From Azadirachta indica (Eukaryota; Streptophyta; Magnoliopsida; Sapindales; Meliaceae), in the NCBI GenBank assembly GCA_022749755.1, contig CM040453.1, positions 12,781,368 through 12,845,367 on the forward strand: 64,000 bases of DNA. The letters run 5' to 3'. The translations under genes were made by a program, and so were the position numbers. Under the pieces are notes generated by a model that saw nothing but the letters and a program-made list of their open reading frames with translations, ran no database searches and was not told where the DNA came from. This document shows positions 38,774-52,237 of this stretch, one piece after another (within the stretch, counting starts at the first letter, position 1; each line of letters starts with the position of its first letter).

Positions 38774-41700
38774 TTAATGATTGTGGGGCTTCTCCAAGTC
38801 CTCTAGACTTGTGGGGCGGAACCAGGCTTTCTCCTCCAACACAGAGTCAGAGTTGTTGTGACCATTCGCAGTTGCAGGCGAGGAGTTGAAACCGCTTCCT
38901 GCACCTGCAGCCTCAGGGCCAAATACCCCAGTTTGCGGATGCGGTGCCCAGTATTTTTCAGATTGTGGTTGAATCACATCATCCGGAACAACAGTTGAGT
39001 GGACTTGGTCATCCAAGTTCTTGTCATATGCCGATGTGTGCACAGCCCTGTTGTGGCGGTAGAAATCATCATAATGCTTCAAATTAGCATTCACAATCAA
39101 ACAATTTGAAATAATTATACTTATACAGATTGTTTGGCAATTGGTCTTTAACATACTTAAGGAATATTTGGAATCATTGTATCTTTAGGATCTGTTTGGA
39201 AGTGCAAAAGACAAAAAGAAAAAGGGTATATTTTAAAGTTTTATATAATTTAGTGTTTTTTCAACAATTTTTAAAAATTTTATTAAAATGCTTAAATCCC
39301 ACTCGTTCAACATCGCAAGTGTTGTTCTAATATGTAATTGTGCTAACCTAAAAATTACGCTTACTCTTAGTACTAGTTAACTTTACTAAGTACTTTTAAA
39401 ATAAATAATTATATACATGCATAAATATTAATTTTTTCAATCTAATACTTTGCTAATTAGTAATTTGAAACAGGCCATTAATCAACTTACATGCAGCAAA
39501 ATTGTTCGTTGAACATCTATTTTTGCTTAACAATTAAATTTTACTACTTGTTTTATAATTTATATTTAATAAGTAGTGATGTCATACAAGATTTTTATAT
39601 TAAAGGTAGTGACACTTCAATCTTAAATATATTCTACAATTAATTCATAATAATTAAGTCATTATTATGGTCGGAAAAAGTCTTAAATTTAACTACATGA
39701 ATATGATGCCATTCATTTACAATTATTTCCAAATTGATTAAAATTTTTGAGCTAAACTCTAAAAATTTTTGAGCTAAAATCTAAAAATATTTTAAGTATA
39801 CAAAATTCTTATCACTGTCACATAGATTAGTCGTCACTTTAAGAATGGTACAAAAAGTCAATGGTACAAACAGTCAACAACTAACAACTAATCGATATAA
39901 AAAGTTAATAACTAACTATTAACTAACACGTCGCAATTATTAATCATTGTCTCATTGTCTATGATGCAAATTTGTATAAGATTACCAACGTTTTTATAAC
40001 TAAAATATATCAAATAATCCCCTAAAAGAATACATCAAATATTTTCATACATAAGATTTGTGGAAAAACAAGTAATAAGTGGTCTTTTAAGAATACTTTT
40101 AAACTAGGATAATTAAAAAAATATAACTTCAAGAACTCAATCTCCAATCCAATCAAGTCTAGTCTTCACAATCTAGAAGGTCTTATTTTTACAGTCAAAA
40201 AAAAAATGATACCCATTAAGATAGGGTTGAAAATAAAATAATTTTTTTTCCAAAGGTAGGTCTACAATACAAACAAATGTATCATACAACTCTCTAGTTT
40301 TTCTCCCTATTTCTTATCATTTTTAATTTTTTATTCTAATTTTTAGCTTATATAAAATACAATATTGGGACTTGCAAGTTAAAAATTAAAATATAAAATT
40401 TTTAAAAAGTAAATACTATGGATACAATTGTACAATAACATAACCCTATTATCCATATTAATTATCCAAAAGAGTCACCGTCCTTCAGATATTGTTTTCA
40501 ACATTTGTACAGTTTAGGTATTAATAATATTCTAAAGCACGGACATAACATGACAGATGAATTAAGCAACGATTGATGTGCACGCCACGTGGCATTGAGT
40601 TAGGTCAACCCACGTTAGGTACTACTGGCCGTGCACAGTCCATATCATTAGTTAAAGCTGGGTTAGGTATTCCTGGTACTCCACAATCCACCTACATTGG
40701 ATATAGATATTCCCACCCACAAAAAATGCGCGTGTTAATTACGGGGTCAAGATATCATATTAATGCATGACTCAACCGGATAAGGATGGGCGACTGAACC
40801 CCCATTTTTATGTAATTATTTTAATATGTAAGGAATTTATCACTTAGATCCCTCAAATTTCGAATTTCTCTTATTAACGATCATTTTTCATTTAACTGAC
40901 GCATACCACCATCTCAAAAATATTATTTTTAAACATTATTTTTATAATTTTAAAAATAAAATTTTAAAACCATTATCAAATACACACCCAAAAAAGATAT
41001 TTGCACTTTATCTTAAAAAAGAAAAGAGTAAGATTGCAGGCGGCATCTGTTTAATTTACGGAAATACCCTCAAATGTCCAACAAGCAAGGACCATGCTAG
41101 TTTGTCCAAGTCCACACTTACGCGAGTGTAGGGACAAATGTGTACAACACAAACAGTATAATAACAGATGAGTCTCTAAGTTTCGATAAAATATTTTGAT
41201 AATTTTAACATGTAAATCCTTAACTCTAACTCAATTAACTTGACTTCAGTAGTTTTTCAGTTTTATTAAATCAGTACAGGACCTCTTTGTTAATATCTCA
41301 AAAATCACACTATCCGTGGTACAAAAATATCCAGAACAATCTAACCACCATTCTGTTTTCTTTCTACTTTTCTTTTTCTCCTTTCTGTTTTTCCTTTTTG
41401 CTTTTGTTTGTGTCCTGGAAGAGAGCATTCTAGAAATAGCAGCAACGACAGCAAAAGTAGCCATATATACGCACGCAACTCTGTTAGCAATTATTCCAAG
41501 AAAATTAATAGCTACTTCTGATGGTGTCAGTTATTTAATTTTAAAAAAAAAAACTGAAAAAGAAAATTGATAAACCCTAAATTTTAGTAGAATCCACATG
41601 CCGTTTTTCCAAACGTATTGTTTGAAGTCTACTCTGTTCTAAATGATCAGCAATTCGGATCACATCATTTCAGATCACATCATATCAGATCAGATCACTA

Positions 41701-41913
41701 CACAACTCAGCTCAGTTAGCTGGAAAACATGAATCGATTTCCAATTAATTAATTAAATTCGAAAACAAACAGAGAAGAGAAGGAAAATTCAACGAACCTT
41801 GTGGTCGCAGTCGCAGTGGCGGTTGCAACTGCAGGGCGGCGCGTGAAGATACGGCTGGCGGCTCGCTTCCCCAAGACGGCGATCTCTCCAGTGCTCTTCC
41901 AGTTGGCGGCCAT
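38774..41913 (-). CDS. Late-embryogenesis-abundant-like protein (At5g17165 type)
   Basis: Exon 1 is 41798-41913 and exon 2 is 38774-39047; they join within an Arg codon to give 129 residues. The N-terminus [17 protein letters not shown] is followed by a basic, Ala/Thr-rich stretch that could target an organelle. The diagnostic part is [37 protein letters not shown] and the C-terminal [16 protein letters not shown], shared with the plant LEA_3/SAG21-like group annotated as At5g17165-like. These are small, hydrophilic, stress- or seed-associated proteins; the molecular role is not settled. The single intron is unusually long (2750 bp) and holds a MITE-like insertion and a G-box. A TATA-like stretch lies near 42015-42025. 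Confidence 0.85.
39188..39476. mobile_element. hAT-type MITE candidate in the LEA intron
   Basis: The left end GGATCTGTTTGGAA and the right end, read in reverse, GGCCTGTTTCAAA match a very common plant hAT-MITE terminus. The element is about 289 bp, AT-rich and non-coding. A target-site duplication of 8 bp could not be confirmed by eye. Confidence 0.5.
40584..40593. promoter_or_regulatory. Palindromic G-box in the LEA intron
   Basis: GCCACGTGGC is a perfect 10-base palindrome of the G-box/ABRE class bound by bZIP and bHLH factors. It sits about 1.2 kb inside the intron of the LEA-like gene, in an island of higher GC (40560-40790). LEA genes are often ABA-controlled through such sites, but an intronic role is only a suggestion. 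Confidence 0.45.
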
Positions 41914-43189
41914 ACAATTAGTATCTCTTCTAGTTCTCTTCTCTTTTCTTCTCTACGCTTGAAAGCAAGCAAAGCAGGAATCGGTTGCTTGCTTCTGCTC
42001 TTCTGTTTTCTGTCTTATATATAAAAAAAAAAGGCACACAGCAATTTCATTTTCATTTAATTAATTGAATTATTGATAATTAATTAATTAATAAATTGCT
42101 GTCCTTTTTTGAGTCCAATCTAACACCTTCCCTTAACGCTTGCTTGAATTCTCCGTCCTCACCTACCACCTCCCCCGTACGTCAGGTCGTACTAGATACA
42201 ATCTATTTTCTGTCAGTAACGGCGTTATTTGTACTGATGCGGTTCAATGAGGAATATTTCGTCACTCGTTACTGGTATATCACGCGGTGGTTGACGGTGT
42301 TAGTTCTGTTTTTTTTTTTATTTTTTTGGATATTTTTGGGTTGTTGGGCCGGGTTGTCATGGAACGAGCATGAAACGACGCCCTTTGCTTGAATGACTCT
42401 TCTGCCTTATAGCGGAAGAGACCATTCTCTCCCTCTTCCTCTTCTCATTTTGCACTACAACTAAACCCTAGATACAATATTCCTTCAATTTTTTTAATTT
42501 TTGAAATTTTGATTTGTAAGGAGAGTATTATTGAGTTTGTGTGAAGATTATTTTAATTATAAAAAAAAAAGTTATCGATACCTTTAAAGGCAATCACTTA
42601 TAGAATAAAAATTATTAATTTGATAACTCATGTAAAGTTAAAAGACTTAAAATTCTACTTTTAAATGCATAAAGAGAAAACTATTCTATTTTAAAAATTT
42701 TAGTGTATAAAAATAGGGAGAATATTCATTATTTTTTACTTTTTAAGATAATGTCCTATTATACCTCTATATTTTTTTGAATATTTTATTACTCTTTAAA
42801 TTCTAATTTTGTCTTTTAATATTTTAAATATTTTTTTTTTTATTTTATTATTTTATAAATTAATTAATTGAAAGATAAAATTGAAAAAAAAAGAATTAAG
42901 AAAATAATGAGGTATTTAAAAAAAATATAAAAGAATAATAAAATATTAACTTAAAAAATCAAGGGTAATAGATATTTTTTAAAAAATATAACATCTAGTG
43001 TTATTTTTTGTATTATATATATTTATATATTGGTTTCTATAACATAGGTATCTAGTACGTAGATTGAAAATTTTCAACCTTTAGGTCAATATTAAAATTT
43101 ACTAAATGCGTGGATGTTATTAAGAATTAAAATAACGTATTAATTAGTTTGTTAATTTGTTTTGATAAATTATATCTTTTGTAGGGCGC
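41914..43189. other. LEA promoter side and AT-rich intergenic DNA
   Basis: The first 500 bases include the likely 5' UTR/promoter of the LEA-like gene and a GC-richer segment (42100-42420) without a gene that I recognise. The rest is AT-rich and featureless. Confidence 0.4.
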
Positions 43190-46100
43190 TTACAATCATC
43201 ATGATGGTCAGTATTATTTTCAAGTATACTTTCGCGAACAATTGAACCATCTCGTTCTTAGTGGTGATAATAATTTAATAATTTGCAATTAAGAAATATC
43301 AGTCATCATATTGTGCGGTTTAATGGAACTAATAAAAATGGCGTGTTACAGGGAAAAAGGTGACCACCGAATCAATCCAAGTGAACTAAATCATTTGATT
43401 TGATTTGGTTTTTATCCAGTTTAATTCTCAATTTAATATTTTAAAAACTCAAATATTCGATTTGACCAACAGTTCAATTGAACCAAGCTAAAAACTCAAC
43501 CACAAATACAAAAAACAAAAACAAAAAAATAACCTTTATATAAATTGATAGAAGATATTTTAAAATGTTTAAAAGTTCAAATCAAATAAATTTTGATTTA
43601 AACAATGGTAAAATCAAGCCAACCTATTCAATTCGGGTTCATACCCTATGTCAGTTCAAATGTGTTCCCTAAAATATTGGAGGGGACAAGATGAAAAAAA
43701 AAGAGTAAAAATAACATATTTAATTTTAAAAATAATTTACAACTTATAAATGTAAAATAATCCTTTTTTAAAGTTGTAGGACTTAAATATTTGATCTTAG
43801 TAATGTAGTAAAGTTAATTAAGCATCCAAGTTGTCTATACATGGGTTAGTATTCTTTTTAGGTGTGAATATTCAAGTTTTTTCTTGCTATTTGCATATGA
43901 AATATGATCTAAATCATTAAATACTGAAGTAAGTAAATATAAAGCAAAATAATAATAATAATAATAATAATCTTTACATGGTTGGATATATTTTATGTCT
44001 TCATTCATAGGTAGAGCTAATAGCAAATTTATTATCTTAGATCATAAATATAAGAGCTTTTGTTACAATTACTAATTATAAATAATTGGAAAATGAGGAT
44101 GTTTGTGTACAAATAAAAGGATTCTACTGTTATAAGAAAGTACTATATTGACCTTGAAGATAAAAAGAGAGTGCTCAAAGAAAGCTAAAATGTTAAAAAA
44201 ATATTAAATATTACCAAAAAAAATTGGAAGTTATTAAATTCATGAATATTATTAAGAATTAAAGAGTCTGCTAACTAAGTTGTTATTTTTTTTTATAAAT
44301 TCATCCTTTCGGTGTTGATATTATTTTAAGCATCAATATTATGTACAAGTGTATGGACTTGTATGAATAGTTATAATCGTGTGTATTCGTATGGACTAAT
44401 TCTTGATAGTCTTGTTAATATAATAGTTTATAATTATGATATGAAATGTAATGTCATCATTATACAGATAAAACTTAACTTAATCAACCATATCGATAGT
44501 TTTCAGTATGGTTCAAATTTGATTTCTTATTTTCTCTTTACAACTTTAATTGGTAAAACTATTAAGATAAGAAGATGTTTAATATTAAGGTGGGGCTAGA
44601 ATTAGAACATTAGAGGAAATAAAATAAAAATAAGTAAAATTAACTAATTAAATTATAAAAATAGTTTATAACTTACAAAAGTAAAATAATTATTTTTCAA
44701 AATTGCAAGAATTAAAATGTATCCATTTTGTAAGTATAAATATAAATAGTTTATAGATAGCTTTAAAAACTTTTATGGGGTTTGAGGGGATTAGGATCAC
44801 TCTTATGTAAATTGACCATTTGTTTGGTAGTAACTTTAAATAAAATGTTGCCCTCTATCAACCAAGATAAGATTGTATGAGGATTTTATTGATGATAGTA
44901 AGGTTAGTTAACCATTTGAAATAATATAGACCGATTTATTTTTTTTTTTTATCTGGGAATATTCAATTTTTTTGGCTATTTACATATGAAATATGATCTA
45001 AATGATTAAATATTAGAGTAAGTATATATAAAACAAATTAAAAAAAATGGTATTTACGTGCTTAGACATTTTATGCCTTCATCCAACAAGCAGAGATTAA
45101 TAGAAAAAATTCATTATCTTAGATAATAAGCATAGAAGCTTTTGCTATAGTACTAAATTATAAATAAATGAAAAATGAAGACTTTTTGTAAAATTAAAAA
45201 GATTGTTGTAATTATTAGCTCAAACTATAATAAAAGAGATATAAGAATGTCAATGATATTTTGATTATGGTGCGACACTTTAAACACAATTTAATTTGGA
45301 TTGATTGCAGAATTCAATTACTTGATTTAATTGAAGGATAATTATATGATACGATTATCTCATTCATATATATATGTATATAAACTTCTTTAATGAAGAA
45401 ATGGGGTTAAATCCGTTTTATTTATTAAAAAGGTTTTATTTTTGTGAGAAAACGTTATAAAAATCTTAAAAATTAAAAGGGAATTTGTGCATTAAAATTA
45501 AGGAGACTTAAAAGAAAGCTAAAATTTTGAAAGGATATCAAATATTACAAAAATATTTTAAAGGCATCCCTAATCTTTTTGAGAGATAACATTATGTTCA
45601 AGTACATGGACGTCTAGGATTGGTTATGATAGTGTGTACTCTCATGGGTAATTGACCTATCTTTTTCTTGGCAATCATGAAAATATATGTAATAATTTAC
45701 AATTATAAAACCAAATTGAATCGACTAATTTGCTCGGTATTGTTTGATTTCTTAATTCGTGGTTATTTTTTCACCCCTTAATTAGTATAACTACTGAGAT
45801 AATAAAAAGATGTTTAATGTTAAGGTGAGTTAAAAATAGAATGTTGGAGGGAACAAGATAAAAATAAGTATTATTAATTAATTAAAATTTCAAAATAGTT
45901 TTATAAAAGTAAAATAATCATTTTTCAAAATTGTAAGAATTGTAATATGAAATATCTATTTTATAAGTTTAAAATATAAATGATTTACACTTAAAACACT
46001 TAAATTTAAACATTCTTAGACAATTGAGGGGACTAAGGCCACTTCTCTGTAACTTTGTCCTTTATTTGGTGGTAGAAAAGGCTTTTAAAAAGCTCATTTA

Positions 46101-46310
46101 AAGATTGGATCAACCTTGATAAGATGGTATGGGTTCTATATTGATCAAATTTGATCTTAATAATGTAGTATGATTGGTTAACCATCTAGATTGTTTATAT
46201 ATCCAGTTAATTTTTTTTATTTTTAGGTGGAAATATTCAACTTTTCTTGCTATTTGCATATAAAATATGATCTAAATGATTAATATTAAAGTGAATATTA
46301 TTTCCTAAAC
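43190..46310. repeat. Non-coding AT-rich unit repeated three times
   Basis: A block recurs in the same order three times. The landmark CATATGAAATATGATCTAAA (third copy slightly changed) lies at 43894, 44983 and 46257. A second landmark, GGAGGGGACAAGATGAAAA or its variants, lies at about 43680, 44610 and 45845. A third, ATTATTTTCAAGTA or its variants, lies at about 43210, 44330 and 45590. Periods are about 1.09 and 1.27 kb. Divergence is high, and no coding frame or clear terminal repeats were found. Confidence 0.7.
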
Positions 46311-46525
46311 ATGCCAATGTTCTTACCTTGTGTGGAGGATTAGATCTAAAAATCAATTAGACTGACGTAGAGGATAAATCGGAAATACAGAAATAAAAAC
46401 AGCAATTGAAGCAGAGAATGAAAAACAAATCCAAAAATCATTTCCTAAAAATGAAACAAAATCATTTTCAACCCTTTTCTCACCTCAGTCATACATCTCG
46501 TCCATCATAGTAAATTCCTCTAGAA

Positions 46526-46568
46526 ATCGCGCCAAGAAAACGAAATAAAGGAAAATTTGGCGCGAAAA
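46526..46568 (+). promoter_or_regulatory. RNR1: E2F-type sites in the RNR1 promoter
   Basis: TTTGGCGCGAAAA at 46556-46568 is a textbook E2F/DP site. A second, half-matching site, ATCGCGCCAAG in reverse orientation, lies at 46526-46536. Both are 190-240 bases before the ATG. Ribonucleotide reductase genes of plants are known E2F targets activated at G1/S. Confidence 0.85.
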
Positions 46569-46760
46569 TTTCGAAAATAAAATAAAGTTCCCCCGAGCTC
46601 CCCGTTTACTTGGAAAACGAAATTTGATATTTAAACCCTAAAAAGTGAAAAGCTTTTTGTCTCATTAAAGTCCGCTGCTTCCTCTCACTCCTTTGTTCTG
46701 CAGAACACTCTGTTCGATAAAATTCCTCACTGGCAGAAAAACGAACACTGTCTCGTCAAG

Positions 46761-49700
46761 ATGTATGTGGTGAAGAGAGACGGGAGGCAAGAAGCCGTTC
46801 ATTTTGACAAGATAACGGCGAGGCTGAAGAAGTTGAGTTATGGGCTCAGTATTGAGCACTGTGACCCCGTTCTTGTGTCCCAGAAAGTCTGTGCAGGAGT
46901 CTACAAGGGCGTTACCACTAGCCAACTCGACGAATTGGCCGCCGAAACAGCCGCCGCTATGACCACTAACCACCCCGATTATGCATCCGTGAGTCTCTTT
47001 TATTTTTGTAACTGGGTTTGGCTCTTTGAGATTTTCTTTGATTTTCAGGATCCGGGTCCCTGACATTTTAGTTATTTTTGTTTCAATTTTCTTGCTTATT
47101 TCGCCTTTGAATTGTTATTACTAGGTTAGCAATTTTAATTTTTCTAGTTGTATTCAGTTCTTGGGTTCATATGTTTTTGCCCTTTTTTGTTGAGTTTTAT
47201 TGTATTTTCTGACTTTGTTTGCTTGGAATGATTACAGTAAGGTTTGATTTGCTTCATGACACTGATATGTTGTAAAAATTTAGTGAGGCATGATGTTTGA
47301 TTTGTTTACATATAATTTGTTCTCTGCGCAGTTGGCTGCAAGAATTGCTGTTTCAAATCTACACAAGAACACTAAGAAATCATTTTCTGAAACGTAAGTG
47401 CTTTCTGTTTTCTTTATTTTCTGAGTCTTTTGTAAAGTAACCCGGGTTTTGATTGAGGCAATGGTTGATTTTCTTTTGCTGACTGTTAATTGCAGGATCA
47501 AGGACATGTACTACCATTACAATGAGAGATCTGGACAGAAGGCTCCTCTAATTTCTGATGATGTTTATGAGATAATCATGAAGGTATCGGCAAAGTCAAT
47601 ATTATGCTTCAATTATGGTGCATTTTGATGTGATCTATCCTACGAGGATGGGCTCTTTTCCATATTTGGTGCCACAAATTTTGAAAGATTAAGCAAAATT
47701 ACTTTCAATAGAACAAATCTACATAGGACATATTGCACAACATAAGTGCACTAATTTGCAAGAAAGTATTTTGTTAGGTGTGAATTAAAATTGTTATATC
47801 CTATTCTCATTTATCTTTTAGATCTTCATCGTTATGCCTTTCTTTTTTTTGTTCCCTTATGTTGATTTACTTGGATTCTATTTCGTTCTTTGCCAAAATC
47901 ATACACTGATAACCAGTTTTCTTTTTTGTAAATTTTCTATTAAATTATTTTATTCTTTTTTACAATTTGTGCATATTGAATCTATCAGGATATTGAGTTT
48001 CTTTTGAATTCTTTTGTTTCAGAATGCTGCTTGTTTTGATAGTGAGATCATCTATGATCGGGATTTTGACTATGATTACTTTGGCTTTAAAACCCTTGAG
48101 AGGTCTTACCTCTTAAAGGTTCAAGGGAAGGTTGTGGAAAGGCCTCAGCACATGTTGATGAGGGTTGCTATTGGAATTCACAAGGATGATATTGATTCTG
48201 CTATTAAAACATACCATATGATGTCCCAAAGATGGTTCACGCATGCATCTCCCACACTTTTCAACGCTGGAACTCCGAGACCGCAGGTACATTTAGTTAA
48301 CATAAATGTCAATTTGACCTTTTCTTTTTGTTTTTATACTAAAAACATGCTGATGCAGTTTTTTTGGTCGTTTATGGCAGTTGAGTAGCTGCTTCTTGGT
48401 ATGCATGAAAGAAGATAGTATCGAAGGAATCTATGATACTTTGAAGGAGTGTGCTGTTATCAGCAAATCAGCTGGAGGTATTGGCGTCTCAATTCATAAT
48501 ATCCGTGCAACTGGAAGTTATATCTGTGGAACAAATGGAACATCTAATGGCATTGTCCCCATGCTGCGAGTGTTTAATGATACTGCCCGTTATGTTGATC
48601 AAGGAGGTGGCAAGAGAAAGGGTAGTTCTTCACACCTATTTTTACTTTGTTTTGCTACCTGCAGTGTCTGTTAAACCTTTTCTCTAAAATACCACTTATG
48701 ATGTTTGCAGGTGCTTTTGCTGTGTACTTGGAGCCATGGCATGCTGATATATTTGAGTTTCTAGATCTTAAGAAAAACCATGGAAAGGTATGATGAGATA
48801 AGCACTTAAATATGGTTGTCATAAGTAGTGTTGTCTAACAATTAAGTTAGTAAATGTGCAATGATTATAAGTGCTATCAGCTTTGTTCTAGTTTGTGCAA
48901 TTATTTTACATGATTAATATCAACAATGCATAATCTTTTGTTGTAGGAAGAGCACCGGGCAAGGGATCTGTTTTATGCACTCTGGGTACCTGATCTGTTT
49001 ATGGAAAGGGTTCAGAGTAATGGGCAATGGTCATTATTTTGTCCTAACGAAGCTCCAGGACTGGCAGATTGTTGGGGTGCAGAATTTGAGAGATTGTATG
49101 CACAATATGAAAGAGAGGTAATCTTAGCTTTACTTCTTGGTTTTAGCGCTTATGGGTTTTTGATTTTCAATTCCTCTTTCTCTTCTTTTTAAGATAGATT
49201 AGATTTTGTTCTGCATTCAGGGCAAGGCAAAGAAGGTTGTCCAAGCGCAAAACCTGTGGTTTGAAATCTTGACATCCCAGATAGAAACAGGGACTCCGTA
49301 TATGCTTTTTAAGGTGAATAAGGGAAAAGATTTCACTTTCTCTTTTGTTTCTATACTTTCTATTTCTTATTTTACCAATGTATCTGGCTTAGTATAATGA
49401 TTCGGATTTTCTTTCCTTACTTGTTTTGATCAGGACACTTGTAATAGAAAAAGCAATCAGCAGAATCTGGGTACTATCAAATCTTCAAATTTGTGTACTG
49501 AGATTATTGAGTACACAAGTCCAACAGAAACTGCTGTGTGCAATCTGGCATCTATTGCTCTACCACGATTTGTCAGAGAGAAGGTGGATGGTGTAAATAA
49601 CTAATGAAGCTCTTATCCTTTGCCTTTGTCTGTTCTTTAGTAGTTATTACGTTTTGGTGTCTATTGCAGGGTGTTCCCATGGAGTCACATCCATCTAAGC

Positions 49701-51456
49701 TTGTTGGCAGCAGAGGTTACAAGAATAGATATTTTGACTTTGAAAAACTAGCAGAGGTTTGAGCAGTAAATTGCTTGTGAATTGTTTGGCATGCATGTTC
49801 TTTGTTCACTAATAATGTTATTTGATTCTTGAAGTTGATTAGTTCATTTATTTTTTTGGTTATTCTGGGACAGGTTACTGCAATTGTAACTGAAAATCTT
49901 AACAAAATAATTGATGTCAGTTACTACCCTGTTGAATCTGCAAGAAGGTCAAATTTGCGGCATAGACCTATTGGTATTGGAGTTCAAGGTCTTGCGGATA
50001 CCTTCATCTTACTTGGAATGGCATTTGATTCTCCAGAGGTAAAGATAATCTTCAACATTTCCACTGCCATGCTCCGAAAGTTTCTATTTGAACTTCTGTT
50101 AACACATATATGGGATTATTGATACAGGCTCAGCAGTTGAACAAAGACATTTTTGAAACCATATACTACCATGCTCTGAAAACATCTTCTGAGATAGCTG
50201 TAAAAGAAGGTCCTTATGAGACATATCATGGGAGCCCTGTGAGCAAGGTGTGCAGCCGTGCAAGAGTTTTCCATTTTGATAATAAACTGCATTTCCAGAT
50301 TTCATCTTTCACAGACTAACATACTAGAAAATGTTTTGCTAAAACATTAATTCTGTTTTTCTGTTTATATCTACTAGTAGTTAGCTGCTAAAATGGCCAA
50401 TTAATTGTGCAGGGAATTCTCCAACCTGACATGTGGAATGTAACTCCTTCAGATCGGTGGGACTGGGGAGCTCTTAGGGCTATGATATCAAAGAATGGAG
50501 TGAGAAATTCACTTCTTGTGGCACCTATGCCAACTGCCTCAACCAGCCAGATTCTTGGAAATAACGAGTGCTTTGAACCATATACTTCAAACATCTACAG
50601 TCGTAGAGTTCTAAGGTTTGCCCTGCCAATGCGTTCAATGTTGTTGCTCTTTTAAAGATTAATTATTATCCTTTTCTAACTCTGTTCCTTCTCGTCAGTG
50701 GTGAATTTGTTGTGGTGAACAAACATCTTCTTCATGACTTAACCGAAATGGGTATTTGGTCTCCTGTTGTCAAGAACAAGATAATATATGATAATGGCTC
50801 TGTTCAGAAGATTCCAGAAATCCCTGAGGAATTAAAAATGATTTACAAGTATGAACTTGGTCTTTTATCTATTCCCCACCTTTGGCTTTTCATTATTTCT
50901 GCCGCAGGCTAAAATGTTTTATTATTTTCTTTTTCCCGCTACTTCGATCAGGACTGTTTGGGAGATCAAGCAGATGACGTTGGTTGATATGGCCGTTGAT
51001 AGAGGGTGCTATATAGACCAGAGCCAAAGCCTTAATATTCACATGGATCAACCCAACTTTAAGAAAGTTACTTCCTTGCACTTCCGTGCATGGTCAAGGG
51101 TATTTACTCCTACATAACTCATGCTGCATGTTGTCTTGATGTTTCCTACTATTATTGTTAGTTGCTATTGTTTTTGCTGATTATGTCTTTCACTGTTGCT
51201 GCAGGGATTGAAAACAGGAATGTACTATCTACGGTCACGTGCTGCTGCTGATGCCATCAAGTTCACTGTTGATACTTCTGCTCTTAAGGTAGTTGCTACC
51301 CTCATTTAACAATTTCATGTAAACTCTTGATTCAAAATTTCTCAACTGTTGGTCATTCAGGAAAAGCCCGAGTCAGCGGACGAGGATGATACCAAGATGG
51401 CACAAATGGTTTGCTCTCTAACAAACCGCGAAGAATGCATGGCTTGTGGAAGTTAA
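46761..51456 (+). CDS. RNR1: Ribonucleoside-diphosphate reductase large subunit
   Basis: The enzyme reduces ribonucleoside diphosphates to deoxyribonucleotides together with the small R2 subunit. Seventeen exons (first 46761-46988, last 51361-51456) join in frame throughout to 808 residues, the normal eukaryotic class Ia length. The N-terminal ATP-cone region starts [18 protein letters not shown]. Catalytic residues fall on the standard numbering: Cys218 in LSSCFLV, then Asn427, Cys429 and Glu431 in SSNLCTEI, and Cys444 in TAVCNLAS. The C-terminal redox pair is Cys803/Cys806 in EECMACGS. Other exon starts are 47332, 47496, 48023, 48381, 48711, 48947, 49221, 49434, 49670, 49874, 50128, 50413, 50699, 50952 and 51205. 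E2F sites upstream imply S-phase control. It appears complete and functional. Confidence 0.97.
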
Positions 51457-52237
51457 GAGAGATGACTATGGTTTAGATGCCTTCAATGTAGAGTGCAGAG
51501 GAATTTGGCATAGGTTGGAGATTCCTTAAGACTGGGGCGTGTCTTTGTGATATGGGTATCCGTATTATGATCAAATATTATAAAGTGAAGCATAAAAGTA
51601 ACTTAAAATTCTCTGTATAAAGGTTTGATTTTAGTATTCCTTGTTAAATATATAGTTGTTACTACTTACAGGGTTATAATGTTATAGAATTTGAATGGTG
51701 TGAAACTCAAATTGACGGTGATAATTGACAGCTTAATTTCAATTATAAGGTCATATCAGTTTTTTTGTCAGCTTGAAGGCTCTGTTAGCTTTTCATTTGG
51801 AATTTCGATTAATATATATATATATATATATTATACTTCAATTAAAAAGAAAGTGTTATCTTAATTTTCTTATATTTAAAATGAATTGATGTTTATTAAT
51901 TGAATGATAATTTTTTTTATAATTTTTAAGGTAATTTTTACTAAAAAAATATAAGGTACAAAATGCGTGAGGGCATAACTTGATTTCAAAGTTATTCCAT
52001 GTCTCATGACTCTCATCACAGCCATTGATCAAATCTTTCTGCTGGAAAACAATGCCAAATTCATGAAAGTTCAGTAGTGTTGATAATCGTACGCAGCAAC
52101 ACTAATAGGCAACGGCCTCCCAAAATGAAAAGAAATGAAGAAATGGTTTAAAGGGAGAGGCCACAGCGTGGAGCATTGCCTTCGCAGATTCCTTGTATAA
52201 GCGAACACACAGCTAGCTTGAAAGAACTCTTGAAATA
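51457..52237. other. RNR1 3' flank and promoter side of the RING gene
   Basis: The stretch contains the probable RNR1 3' UTR (to about 51660), a TA microsatellite at 51812-51832, and AT-rich DNA. A less AT-rich piece at 51960-52237 probably holds the promoter and leader of the RING gene. No other feature is seen. Confidence 0.4.

Noticed and set aside
40573..40770. 65-residue open frame with a GC-richer composition
   Set aside because: It lies inside the LEA intron, matches no family that I know, and lacks splice or start context. It is better read as chance in a GC-richer island.
46665..47066. 133-residue open frame antisense to RNR1 exon 1
   Set aside because: It is a shadow of the conserved RNR1 exon on the other strand and runs into intron sequence.
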